Shown here: piece after piece, positions 1-7,597 of the stretch
How positions within the stretch are numbered: the first letter of the stretch is position 1
Layout of the letters: the number at the start of each line of letters is the position of its first letter
NCBI GenBank assembly: GCA_022539475.1
Contig: VCMS01000127.1
Coordinates: forward strand, 214,654-236,663
DNA: 22,010 nucleotides
Source of the DNA: Gracilaria domingensis
Taxonomy: Eukaryota; Rhodophyta; Florideophyceae; Gracilariales; Gracilariaceae
Direction: 5' to 3'
Translations under genes and position numbers: made by a program
Notes under the pieces: model-generated
What the model was told of the DNA's origin: nothing
The model's input: the letters and a program-made list of their open reading frames with translations, nothing else
Databases searched by the model: none

Positions 1-57
1 CGAAAAACTCCTCACAAACATCCCCGTGACAAACCTTTCAATGCCTTGCGGATAACT

Positions 58-225
58 CTAGTGTGTATGAGACCCTTCACATACCCCAAATTGCGGAACG
101 ACACCACTTTCCGACACCATCATAAAGTACCCGGGTTCTTCTTTCTTCCACTTCCCAAAATCGCCAAGTCGGAAATCCGTATGTAACTTGCTGCCGTTGC
201 ATCCAACGCCCAGTGCATAACACCC

Positions 226-257
<32 letters not shown>

Positions 258-276
258 ACCCTCTTCGCGCATACAT
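58..276 (-). pseudogene. C-terminal fragment with HxD...H pattern, possibly 2OG-Fe(II) oxygenase-like
   Basis: The 72-codon frame starts inside a homopolymer-coded glycine run (residues 8-18) and continues as ordinary-looking protein. Residues 31-35 read LHTDF and residues 67-70 read EGSH, with 38 residues between the two His. In 2-oxoglutarate/Fe(II) dioxygenases a HxD motif and a distal His bind iron, and the distal His often sits in a GSH context as in phytanoyl-CoA hydroxylase relatives. The spacing here is short for that family and no downstream Arg for 2OG binding was identified, so the assignment is tentative. The ATG used for this frame is an artefact of the poly-G tract; the true reading probably enters from the frame upstream. 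It lies at the 3' end of the ParB-like locus on the same strand. Confidence 0.25.
227..257. repeat. C31 homopolymer
   Basis: An uninterrupted run of 31 C on the plus strand (31 G on the coding strand of the surrounding minus-strand gene). It yields poly-Pro on plus and poly-Gly on minus in one frame each. Such a run is prone to slippage and can form G-quadruplexes; its exact length in an assembly is unreliable. The two minus frames that cross it differ, so its length decides which frame joins upstream to downstream. Confidence 0.95.
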
Positions 277-743
277 CCTCTCTTTCCACCCTATTATCTT
301 GTAAAACCCATAACAAGCACATATCTGTCCCAGTCGGGCATCCAGTAAAGCTCCTTCTTCACAAGCACAGCTCTTCTACGGCTTGCCTCCATGTCATCCA
401 CTATGCCTCTTCTCGTAGTCATGTATCTCCCACCATCTGCGTGATGATCTTCCTTGTGATTCGCGTTCTCTGGTATCCTAAGTCTGGCAGCCCTCGCGCA
501 AATTCCCTTCGGAAGAAGTCCAGTAATTCCACACTAACATCCCCGCAATGAGCTTACTCAAATCTCTGTCAGCCTCACCAACTCTCCATCCGATGCAAAG
601 CCGTGTCCAGAATACATAAAACCTCTGTCTCGAAGCTCGACGTTCTCTTCACAAAATAGACATACGCAAGAGAGTCGTTCGTCAGTGCATCCCCCATAAG
701 TTTCTTCGTCGACCTCCATGCCTCCCATTGCCGCGTTCAGAGT
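277..743 (-). other. Coding-like stretch without a long ORF
   Basis: No ORF of useful length survives here, but the minus strand has protein-like short open segments in changing frames. One near 640-705 has a CVCLFC cysteine cluster. One near 320-430 is basic and aromatic and reads into the piece at 58-276. I take it as broken coding sequence linking the fragment at 744-1271 with the one at 58-276. The plus-strand frame at 213-551 here begins in the poly-C run and looks like a shadow. Confidence 0.3.
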
Positions 744-1271
744 TTATGCCATGATGACGCTGCAGCCAAAAAGACTGCATGGTGCACACTTCAAAGTCCT
801 TGGGCTCCAACAAGGGCCTAGGTGTTTGCTCTGGAATTTAATTCGCCACCCATCCACGGTACACAGATTAATGACATTCTCCACTCCAGTCGGCCACTTG
901 CTTGGTAAGGTCTTCACCAACTTTAGCCACGAATCGTCACCTTCATATGCTACTTCTTCAGCTTCTTCAGACTTGGCGCCAACACCTGCGTACTGTGTAA
1001 TCGAACGGGTCAGTTCCTCTGCTTGTGAGACCACAATTGTACTCCATCTGAGTCTGTGTCGCCTGCCAATGGATATCTGATGACTTTCAACATTTGTCAC
1101 CCCCTGCCACCAAGACTCCGAGATGACTGATAACTTCATCCTGAACAGATTGAATACCCTCCGTCCTTGACTTCTCCGTTGATTAGGTTCAACGTCTCTC
1201 ATTGCATTCCTTCGTCGACGGCTTCGTCTTGAACTCCTCATGCTTCTTGTCTCGATGCATATTCTCTTCAC
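744..1271 (-). pseudogene. Unrecognised 175-residue fragment, basic N-terminus then acidic segment
   Basis: This minus-strand frame begins with an Arg/Ser-rich stretch (residues 1-40) that may be nuclear-localisation-like or only a shadow. It ends with a more protein-like half (residues 85-150) holding an acidic SEEAEE patch, several Trp, and alternating hydrophobic residues. I recognise no family. It follows the ParB-like ORF on the same strand after about 300 bases of broken coding sequence, so it is probably part of the same ancestral gene. The plus frame at 718-1080 overlaps it and looks less protein-like. Confidence 0.3.
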
Positions 1272-1454
1272 TTTCTACATCAGAGCCTTAGAGCCCTGCG
1301 CACTGGCGCTTGGCCTTCCTACTTGCCGAACGTGTGGCCATTCTCTGCGTTGTAGACTCGTCTACCGTTTGGTCTCAGACTGTGGTTCAGTCGGCGTAGT
1401 ACCAGTGGCAGGTTTCAACATATCCACCCCTAAATCTTTGCCAGCTTATCACGA

Positions 1455-1665
1455 GCAATCCAGACTGTTCTCGAAATCCTTCCTTCCCAGGCTTCTTATT
1501 CGAAGGTACTTCAATTCGTGCTGCCTGTGTTGCAAGTACTCACGAACGGTGCGCATTTCAAACTTTGTCACTTCCACCTTCATGGCATACGCTTCTTCCA
1601 ATGTAACTTCTTCTTCTTCGAAAGCTCCTCTGCCAAAGATTGAAGCCTCCTGCAGCAGATAAAGA
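1455..1665 (-). pseudogene. Charged helical fragment continuing the ParB-like protein
   Basis: In a minus frame without its own ATG, about 60 codons read as a strongly charged, Glu/Lys/Arg-rich segment with an EEEEVTLEEAY stretch and heptad-like leucines, which suggests a long helix or coiled coil. It overlaps the last 30 codons of the ORF at 1580-2608 in another frame, and those codons are themselves Lys-rich and look out of frame. I infer that the true C-terminal reading passes from the ParB-like ORF through a short middle frame (about 1683-1800) into this one. The plus-strand frame at 1240-1662 is its antisense shadow. Confidence 0.35.
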
Positions 1666-2608
1666 AGTATTTGCGTACGTCTTCAAAACGACCCGTCAGT
1701 TTCGACACTCGCCTCCTGGAAAAATGCAACCAGAGCGTCGAGCGTGAAGTGGGTTGTATGCTCATCCATGGTAAAGAATTCATCACTTGATATACAAGAA
1801 ATTCCAATCTCATGTAGTCCCCACAAATCCGCTCCAAATGTTCCAGCAATCCAGGACTTCTCGCCACCTTCAACCCCATCTCTGCAAATCTTGCCAAATG
1901 CTTGATATTGTACTGGCCAATGATACCGCAAACACTTAGTGCACCTGCGACAGAGGTCCTCGTCATCTTGCTCAAGTCCTTCTTCTCTTCCTCAACCAGG
2001 ACGCTTATAAATGACACAATAGAATGCACCTTGTCAGCAAAACCCATAAGACGAGCTTGCTCCAATCCATCGTTTAGCACATTGCCAAGGCTCAAGATTT
2101 CCCTCGTGGTCATCTTCTCTCCATCTTTTCTCTTCCACAGCGAAACAGAAAGACCTCCACATAGATTTCTAATGTTGGGCATAGATTCACAGAGCTCTTT
2201 GAGTGCTACATGACGATGAGCTCCATCAATCAGCACACAATTCACTTTCAAGCGATTGTTCTGCACTATGTCCTTCTCGGACACATCCTGAGACAGAACA
2301 GCAACGCTCATGGTCCCAAGTGGCTGTAAGAAGCTTTTGCGTCCAATCTCTTCTTTCAGAGCCTCGACATGATGCCGGAACAACCCTCTCATAGTCATTT
2401 CCGGAACTTGAATGAGCTCAATATCGACTTCAACAGACACATACTCGTAATGATCTAAGTCAAATACCAAACTCGCTAAACTCGTATCGACATCATCAGA
2501 AGGTATCACATCACCTTCATCAAAGAGTTCATTGACGTTGCTTCCAAGGCTTTCCTTCACTAGAACCACGTCTTCGTCTTCATCTTCATCCACGTCACTC
2601 ACTTCCAT
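1580..2608 (-). CDS. ParB/sulfiredoxin-like domain protein, C-terminus frameshifted
   Basis: The ORF gives 342 codons from the ATG at 2608-2606; an in-frame GTG two codons earlier is unlikely as a eukaryotic start. Numbering from that GTG, residues 1-60 are very acidic (DEDEDED near 10-15). Residues 60-140 match the ParB N-terminal layout: an IELIQVP strand, a HHVEALKEEI helix followed by FLQPLG (box I, normally LxxSIxxxGxxxPi), and VLIDGAHRHVAL (box II, DGxHRxxA; nucleotides 2213-2227 for DGAHR). This fold binds or hydrolyses nucleotides in ParB and sulfiredoxin relatives. Residues 150-290 are helical and unrecognised. From about nucleotide 1820 downward another frame (1683-1931) reads better, so the last 90 residues are doubtful. 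Function in this organism is unknown; a mobile-element or DNA-binding role is only a guess. Confidence 0.6.
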   Translation of the reverse strand: MEVSDVDEDEDEDVVLVKESLGSNVNELFDEGDVIPSDDVDTSLASLVFDLDHYEYVSVEVDIELIQVPEMTMRGLFRHHVEALKEEIGRKSFLQPLGTMSVAVLSQDVSEKDIVQNNRLKVNCVLIDGAHRHVALKELCESMPNIRNLCGGLSVSLWKRKDGEKMTTREILSLGNVLNDGLEQARLMGFADKVHSIVSFISVLVEEEKKDLSKMTRTSVAGALSVCGIIGQYNIKHLARFAEMGLKVARSPGLLEHLERICGDYMRLEFLVYQVMNSLPWMSIQPTSRSTLWLHFSRRRVSKLTGRFEDVRKYFFICCRRLQSLAEELSKKKKLHWKKRMP

Positions 2609-2610
2609 TG

Positions 2611-2736
2611 TCACTCCACTGCGATTTCCAGCCTAGTAATAGCTTCCGCAGTGCTGTTCGTCGATGCTCCAGACTGCACAATCGTAGCAGTTTGTTTACT
2701 AAATGCCGATACAGCACTCTCTGGGGTCGTGGTCAT
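2611..2736 (-). other. 41-codon frame just upstream of the ParB-like ORF
   Basis: An ATG at 2736-2734 opens a Ser/Thr/Ala-rich 41-residue frame. Its TGA stop lies at 2613-2611, three bases before the ATG of the ParB-like ORF. It could be an upstream ORF, but it more likely is the preceding part of the same protein separated by a one-base frame change. Its composition (TTTPESAVSAF...) is that of a disordered linker. Confidence 0.3.
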
Positions 2737-3096
2737 CTTGAATTCTTGCATCTGCTTTCCACCACCGTGAACGTTCGATGGTGTTTTCAGCTTTGGTACT
2801 GGCGCTTGTTTCCCGCCTTGGGTTTTTTAGCATTCGACGGGGTTTCACATGAGCCACTTTCATCGGTATTCGCTTTCGGGCACTGGATGGAGTTTTAGGT
2901 TCTACCACTCGCACCCGTTTCCCAGCAGTATTCGATGCTTCTCAGGGGCGACGAATTTGGAACTCGGAGCACCCTTGTCCCCTTCATCAGCGCTTACGAC
3001 GTCACCCACCTTAGACATTAAGTTCAGGTCCCAGGCGTAGAAACCGGGCCTGTTCATGTCCTTCAATGTCTTCGGAACAGAATCGTCATCGTACAC
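2699..3096 (-). pseudogene. Two overlapping fragments upstream of the ParB-like ORF
   Basis: A 64-codon frame (3096-2902) contains a MNRPGFYAWDLN segment and an acidic, Ser-rich tail. A 71-codon frame (2914-2699) continues as a Lys/Arg/Pro-rich, disordered segment (KTPSSARKRIP and similar). They overlap by 13 bases in different frames, as expected for one protein broken by a single indel near 2910. The basic segment could contact nucleic acid or carry a nuclear-localisation signal. No family was recognised. Both lie in line with the downstream ORF on the same strand. Confidence 0.3.
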
Positions 3097-3097
3097 T

Positions 3098-3391
3098 TAG
3101 AGGGATAGGGATAGGGAGTGTCAAGCTCATGAGATATCTTCGCTGGCCATATACCAACTACATCTTCCCCTGGTTTTCCCTGCAGAGCATGTCCATGCAT
3201 TTCTCTTCTGAACGTTGTCTTCCCTCCACCAGCGTCCACTTCAACGAGAACAGCTTTCCCAATCGCTGCTTGTTCCCTCCTGCCCCTCCCAACAACAAGG
3301 TCACTTCTTCGCCTGGTGCGGGCTTCGACATCATAGCTGTGGATGCGTTCCCCGTCGCTGCGTTCGGTTCAGCATTTTGGTCCCGCTCCAA
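3098..3391 (-). pseudogene. Gly/Lys-rich fragment
   Basis: The frame at 3391-3158 gives a 77-residue piece that is Ala/Ser-rich and then reaches LLLGGAGGNKQRLGK. After that a neighbouring frame reads better, with VEVDAGGGKTTFRREM, then a Pro/Tyr patch (TPYPYPSK) running to about 3098, where the next fragment starts. GGGKTT loosely resembles a P-loop, but the expected GxxxxGK[ST] spacing is not met, so I do not call an ATPase. Confidence 0.25.
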
Positions 3392-3902
3392 GTTGTGGTG
3401 CCATGGTTCGTCGAGGCTTTCTCACCTTTCGAGAGCGTCTCATTTGACCCTTTCCCAGTCCCTCATATCCATTATATGGTGCCAGTGTGTGTGATATACA
3501 CGAGTCCTGGTGTTGTTCAAATCGTACGTTTGCTCCCGTGAAGTTGCAACCGCTCGTGTTCGAATCTCCGCCCTTTCTCGCGTGAGCACAATGGACGCAA
3601 CCACTCAGTTCAAACGGCTGCAATGCCCACGTGAGCAGTGTGGTACAGTTCCTGATGGTTATAAATGGTTGGATCAATGTCTGATTCCGTCCTGGTTGAC
3701 CACTGTCCCCGCCTTTCATCATCTTTGACATCGCCGAGCGCCGTGTGGGAACCGCGGTGGCCGAGTTCATAGCCGAGATCATAGCTATGATCTCGGCTAT
3801 GAACTCGGCGAACCGCGGTTCCCACACGGCGCTCGGGCGATGTTCAAAGATGTACGAACCCAGTGTTTCTACGTTGGTTTTACATATAGACATATAATGC
3901 AC
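3369..3902 (-). pseudogene. Fragment with C2-x-HC cysteine/histidine cluster
   Basis: Residues 102-135 of this 177-codon frame show Cys102-x2-Cys105, Cys119, Phe121, His131 and Cys135, at nucleotides 3498-3599. CxxC followed by HxxxC, with an aromatic residue between, is the general pattern of BED-type and other C2HC zinc fingers common in transposases and DNA-binding proteins. The N-terminal third (residues 17-61) is translated palindrome, so the real start is probably downstream of it, perhaps near 3710. The C-terminal 35 residues are basic. The cluster precedes the ParB-like region on the same strand. Zinc binding is inferred from spacing only. Confidence 0.3.
3720..3852. repeat. 133-bp near-perfect palindrome with no spacer
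   Basis: The centre lies between 3784 and 3785 (AG|CT). The left arm, 65 bases, and the reverse complement of the right arm, 68 bases, align over their full length with one mismatch and three single-base gaps; the inner 25 bases of each arm are identical. Similarity stops abruptly on both sides, and I see no target-site duplication. Transcribed in either direction it would form one long hairpin. It sits between the minus-strand ParB-like locus and the plus-strand relics. Confidence 0.97.
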
Positions 3903-4147
3903 TGCACATACTGAGGTGCCCCACAGGTTTGATGTGTTTAGATCCCACTCTCGTCTCTCTATTTCATTACCCGCTCAGTTCTCTGTATCCGTCGCAACCG
4001 CGCTCTCCACCATTGTTTCCGACGCTTCCCGACGTTTCCGACGCTTCCCACCGATTTAAACATCTCCGAAACTTCTACCGTTTCACAATACTCGTTTACT
4101 TCGCGTCCTTTCCGATTCTCAGTTCTTACATGGGTCCACCGGAATGA
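3853..4147 (+). other. No gene recognised; pyrimidine-rich spacer
   Basis: The plus strand is rich in C and T with repeated TTCCGACGCTTCC-like phrases at about 4017-4050. Frames exist on both strands but neither looks like a conserved protein. It may be a spacer between two divergently oriented decayed genes. Confidence 0.4.
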
Positions 4148-4650
4148 CGCTCCTCGGACTGTTAAGCAGAGTGTGCTGGCCGATGAGAACCACGGCACGG
4201 TATCCTCTAGCGCATCCTCTAGCGCGTCGTTCGATTCAGCCAGCATAGCAACGCGTTTCTTGAAATGTTGGGGGTTTGTTCATTGAGTTGCGAGATGCGT
4301 ATGCCGCTCAAGAGTGGTACTGGTATCCGCGTGAAGTTGGGTACACGGAAGTGTGGAATACGCTGTATCAAACGTGAACACTGGCATGTGCACGAGAGTT
4401 CATCACCACTGGGGTCAAGGGTCCTTCCAAACTACTCCGCAAAAGAACTCACGAAGATCTGTCTGGACGTGCGTTTTCTGAGCAGGGTCTACAATATATG
4501 CGTATCACTATCTAGACCGACGAGAATTCTGATCAGCGCGTGAGAGATTTGTTTACCTGGAGTCTTGAAAAGGATGTCGACAACGGTAACTCGTTCATAG
4601 AACGGGCTTTCTGGAATGACTTTTCAACGACATGGTCCAGGCAGTAAGCG
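4148..4650 (+). pseudogene. Coding-like relic of unknown family
   Basis: Short plus-strand frames follow each other. One near 4151-4262 is acidic and Ser-rich. One near 4286-4364 is aromatic, with QEWYWYPREVGY. The frame at 4265-4543 is 92 codons. One near 4531-4647 reads RDLFTWSLEKDV followed by an aromatic-acidic stretch. The quality of the phrases suggests a decayed protein gene, but the frames change three times and I recognise no domain. No splice signals were found at the changes. Confidence 0.3.
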
Positions 4651-4898
4651 ACGAGAGAACTACGTTCAGGATTGGGCCTCCCACTCTTTTCAGCAGTTAC
4701 TCTATCTCTCTTTCGTGAGCATATAACTTCGGAGAAAAATCTCCCAGCGGCGAAGAGAGGAAGACCGGGAAGGGAACCATAGAGCTGTGCAGTTCGTCGA
4801 CGGACTACATAGCTTCGAATGAGACGCACGGAGACGGATGGCACATGCAGTGCAAACGATTTGTAAGGGAAGGGATTTCTTTGCCTCAACCTTAGGCT

Positions 4899-5302
4899 TT
4901 GGTGATGGTGAGCAGATGTTGCTGCATACCTGCTTGTAGAAAAGAAGTCGCTTGGGTTCATGTCATTGAATCCCGCTCTGTTGGGTACAGTCCGGAGTCA
5001 GCTTTTCATACGTTGGGGGAAGAACTGAAACCCACGTTGGATGTGAACGACACCGTTTCTTGGGTTCATACTCTTCCGGATACTATCGACGCCAAGCTTA
5101 CGGAAGTTGGCAAAGAATTGCTTTGCCAGATTTCAGCAAGATTGGTGTTGAAATGCTTTCCTATACAAAATTGCTCCCCAACGTCAAGATGGAATTTGTT
5201 GGAGAAGCTTCAGACCTGGCCGCCCCGCACGAGTACCACCCGCGTTTCAATGTATTCTCCGAAGATACGTGTCTTCCTATCGTCAATCGATGCTGTACAT
5301 AA
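4899..5302 (+). pseudogene. Two overlapping fragments of an unknown protein
   Basis: The frame from 4899 (178 codons in total) reads well to about 5130, with a SWVHTLPDTIDAKLTEVG segment. From about 5120 the frame at 5060-5302 reads better (KLLPNVKMEFVGEASDL, then an AAPHEYHPRF segment). One indel near 5120-5135 would account for the switch. The combined piece would be about 130 residues. No family recognised. The stretch 4651-4898 before it has only poor frames on both strands. Confidence 0.3.
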
Positions 5303-5644
5303 CTTCCAACATCTCGACTATCCTAGGCCGCTTCTTCAGGGCAAGATGGGAGGAAGTAATACCGTCACGTTAAGTTGGACTCGGATACAGATTCCGAGCT
5401 CCTCCAAGAGGAACGCCGCAGGAAAAGCTCAGTGAACTTCCGATGTCATCCGTCATCCTCGATACGACAATGAAGAAGTGATTACACCTGGGCCTGCTGT
5501 TTGGGCGAAAAGATAACGTCAGAGGGGTCTCCACCCCTCATGACTTTATGACACGCGCCACGTTAATGCTCTAGATGTGTGCGAGGAAGCATGAGAAGCA
5601 ATTCTCAATGCATTAAATGCGGATGACGAACTGGTGGAGGCCCC
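5303..5644 (+). other. No gene recognised
   Basis: Only short frames occur. One at about 5375-5450 is Glu/Arg/Ser-rich (SELLQEERRRKSS) and could be a remnant joining the relics on each side. Confidence 0.35.
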
Positions 5645-6019
5645 ATGTACTATCTTCCATCGGATACATCTTGTGGAAGCAACGTTCAGTTCTGCTCACA
5701 GAACGTCACCCATATGGCAAATCCCGACAGCGAGTACGACGATTTGGCTGACGATGATAGGAACAAAACTGCGGACATCATGGCATCCATGCTTTTACCA
5801 GGAGACATGCGTTTGTTCTGCAGTATCCAACCAGTTTGGAGATTAGGAAGAGAATTTTGCGAGAGCACAAGTCGGGAAGGACGCAACGGAAAGAAAACCG
5901 CATCATTCTATGGTTCGACCCATAACTTCCATTCGTTCTCGTTCGAAACCCCTGGAAAACCTGCGCGTAATACTAGCTCGGCCTGTTTGGGGCGACGGAG
6001 TACGCCGTGCATGGCGTGA
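5645..6019 (+). pseudogene. 124-codon ORF, unknown
   Basis: The first half (to about residue 60) looks protein-like, with a SEYDDLADDDRNKTAD acidic stretch and then MLLPGDMRLF. The second half is Ser/Arg/Gly-rich and may be out of frame, since the frame starting near 5847 reads better there. No domain recognised. Confidence 0.3.
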
Positions 6020-7061
6020 GGAATGGAAACCCGTACGCGGAACAGAAGGTAATGGTGAACTATCAGAACTTCAACTACGTTTCAGCTCGCTATCCGGGCA
6101 CTATTCTATCATTGACCAGTGGTCCAAATCTTACGCCGGGGAGAGTCTCCGATGGAGAGTGAAGAGTGGCTAGAAGAAATTCGAACCGCGAGGCTCGTCA
6201 GAACAAAAGTGCGAGGCCACTACTGATGGAGCTGATGCGAGGTTTCGAACCCGGGGAGGTGTGTTGATTTCTACTCCGGACGTTCGCGTGCGCGCGCTGG
6301 CATGTATGGATATTGAGGGCCTCGGCGTTCAATTGAGATGTGAGCAAGAGAGCAGTGTTTTTCTCATGCCAAGCACAATGCTATTGTGCATTACGCCAAG
6401 AAAGTGTTGCGACAATGAACTTGATAGATGAAAGAAACCGGTTACAAGTGAGGTAGTCTCAAAGCCGTCTTATGTGGTGGATGCCAAATTTCCGAACGGA
6501 AACGAAAGACTTGACGATAATGGATGCACCCAAGGATTCCCATCGGTACCAATCTTTCCCATTCCATATCATGGCGTACCTATCCACCTATGGGAATGAC
6601 CTGGTCTGTATCACTACGCTACAAAGAAAAACGTTCCATGATGGCCACTCTGCCTTACAAGGAAAGATGACTACGTTGACAGTCACACTTGACTCTCTGT
6701 CGAGGCGACAATGCTATGGATCCTATTGAAGAAGTCGAATATCAAACATGCAGCAAGTGGAAATGGAGTAAAATTTACGGATAGGGCGTTTTCCGAAGGA
6801 GGTTATTGGATACTTTATGGACCCTGTGATGTATCATGATCTAAGGCCGACGCAGATACCACACATTTGACGTATGGGACGGAGATGCTGGGGCCACTGG
6901 CATTCTCGGTTCAGGAAGATATATGCATGCAAGGTAGAGGTGAAGGCGGCAAATGTACAACACTCTCCCGCATTATGATACTGAAGTCACGCTGGTCATG
7001 CCTGGATAGTTCCTGCTCCTTCGTGTACCGGCTATATCCCAATGACGCGTCATATCCGTGA
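5847..7061 (+). pseudogene. Long plus frame with few stops; decayed gene of unknown family
   Basis: In one constant frame, 405 codons hold only a handful of stops (TAG at 6171, TGA at 6429 and 6597, then three further TGA before 6867), fewer than about 19 expected by chance. Protein-like stretches include GGVLISTPDVRVRALACMD (about 6257-6313), VVDAKFPNGNERLDDNG (about 6474-6524), and GGYWILYGPCDVS (about 6800-6838). Another frame at 6010-6164 also reads well, so the true reading may jump. I recognise no family. Most of the stops are TGA, which I mention as an oddity rather than as evidence for a variant code. Confidence 0.3.
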
Positions 7062-7081
7062 AGGTGTGAGGACCAAAGGAA

Positions 7082-7597
7082 TTGAAGAAATGGATTCCTA
7101 ACAGTCGCAAACCAAAGTATTTCCATGCGCCAGCCCACAGAGTATCAGGCTACAACTATGTGGGCTTTTGGAGAACTACAGCACTCCTCGTAGTCACGGC
7201 CTCAAGCGACATTAAGCAGCACGACGAAATTTACGTGACTATGCACCCACATAGCCTTGGAAAAAGGTATAACCTAGGTTCTCAGACAATGTCCTTGAAC
7301 TTCGTATGGGCCTCAGATGTAGTGAGAAAAGCTTTTTGTTGAAGTAAATGTATTGAACACTTGTGCTATATTGCCAGAAATACTACTCAATCTACACTTA
7401 AGCTGTACTGTGAACATATGATGCATAAAGTCGCGGATGAAGATCGATTAGAAAGTGCCGTACTGGTATATGCAGAGCGCAACATGCGGGAAAATCGTAC
7501 CAATCGGAATATGACCGGGAAAGTCCAAAAATTGAATGCGATCCGCCACAAATGGCCTGGCAGAATGCTTTCTCCATATATGCAGTTTACGAGGTAA
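7082..7597 (+). pseudogene. Two short ORFs, unknown
   Basis: Frames at 7082-7342 (86 codons) and 7361-7597 (78 codons) lie end to end on the plus strand. The first includes KIKQ-like polar and HDEIYVTMHPHSLGKR segments; the second is Arg/Asn/Met-rich. They may continue the relic upstream. No domain, signal peptide or membrane segment seen. Confidence 0.25.

Larger units (their letters stand above)
58..3710 (-). pseudogene. Decayed or frameshifted ParB-like gene locus
   Basis: On the minus strand, from about 3710 down to 58, coding-like segments follow one another in shifting frames: a Cys/His cluster, a Gly/Lys segment, a basic segment, a long acidic-then-ParB-like ORF, a charged coiled segment, and a C-terminal piece with HxD. 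Their order and shared strand suggest one ancestral gene of roughly 1,100-1,200 codons, or two adjacent genes. The frame changes at about 3150, 2910, 2740, 2610, 1820, 1640 and 740 could be true decay, unrecognised introns or uncorrected sequencing indels. No canonical intron signals were seen at the switches I examined. That the pieces belong to one gene is inference. Confidence 0.45.

Noticed and set aside
213..551. 112-codon plus ORF with poly-Pro
   Set aside because: Its start and proline run come from the C31 tract, and the rest is antisense to better minus-strand coding.
3310..3345. GGGKTT-like P-loop on the minus strand near 3230
   Set aside because: The spacing of a Walker A motif is not met and no Walker B motif is nearby.
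3545..3570. GTTCGAATC resembling a tRNA T-loop
   Set aside because: No flanking stem and no further tRNA features; the region reads as minus-strand coding.
6238..6262. T-arm-like GGTTTCGAACCC
   Set aside because: The five-base stem around the loop does not pair on either strand, and no D-arm or anticodon arm is in range.
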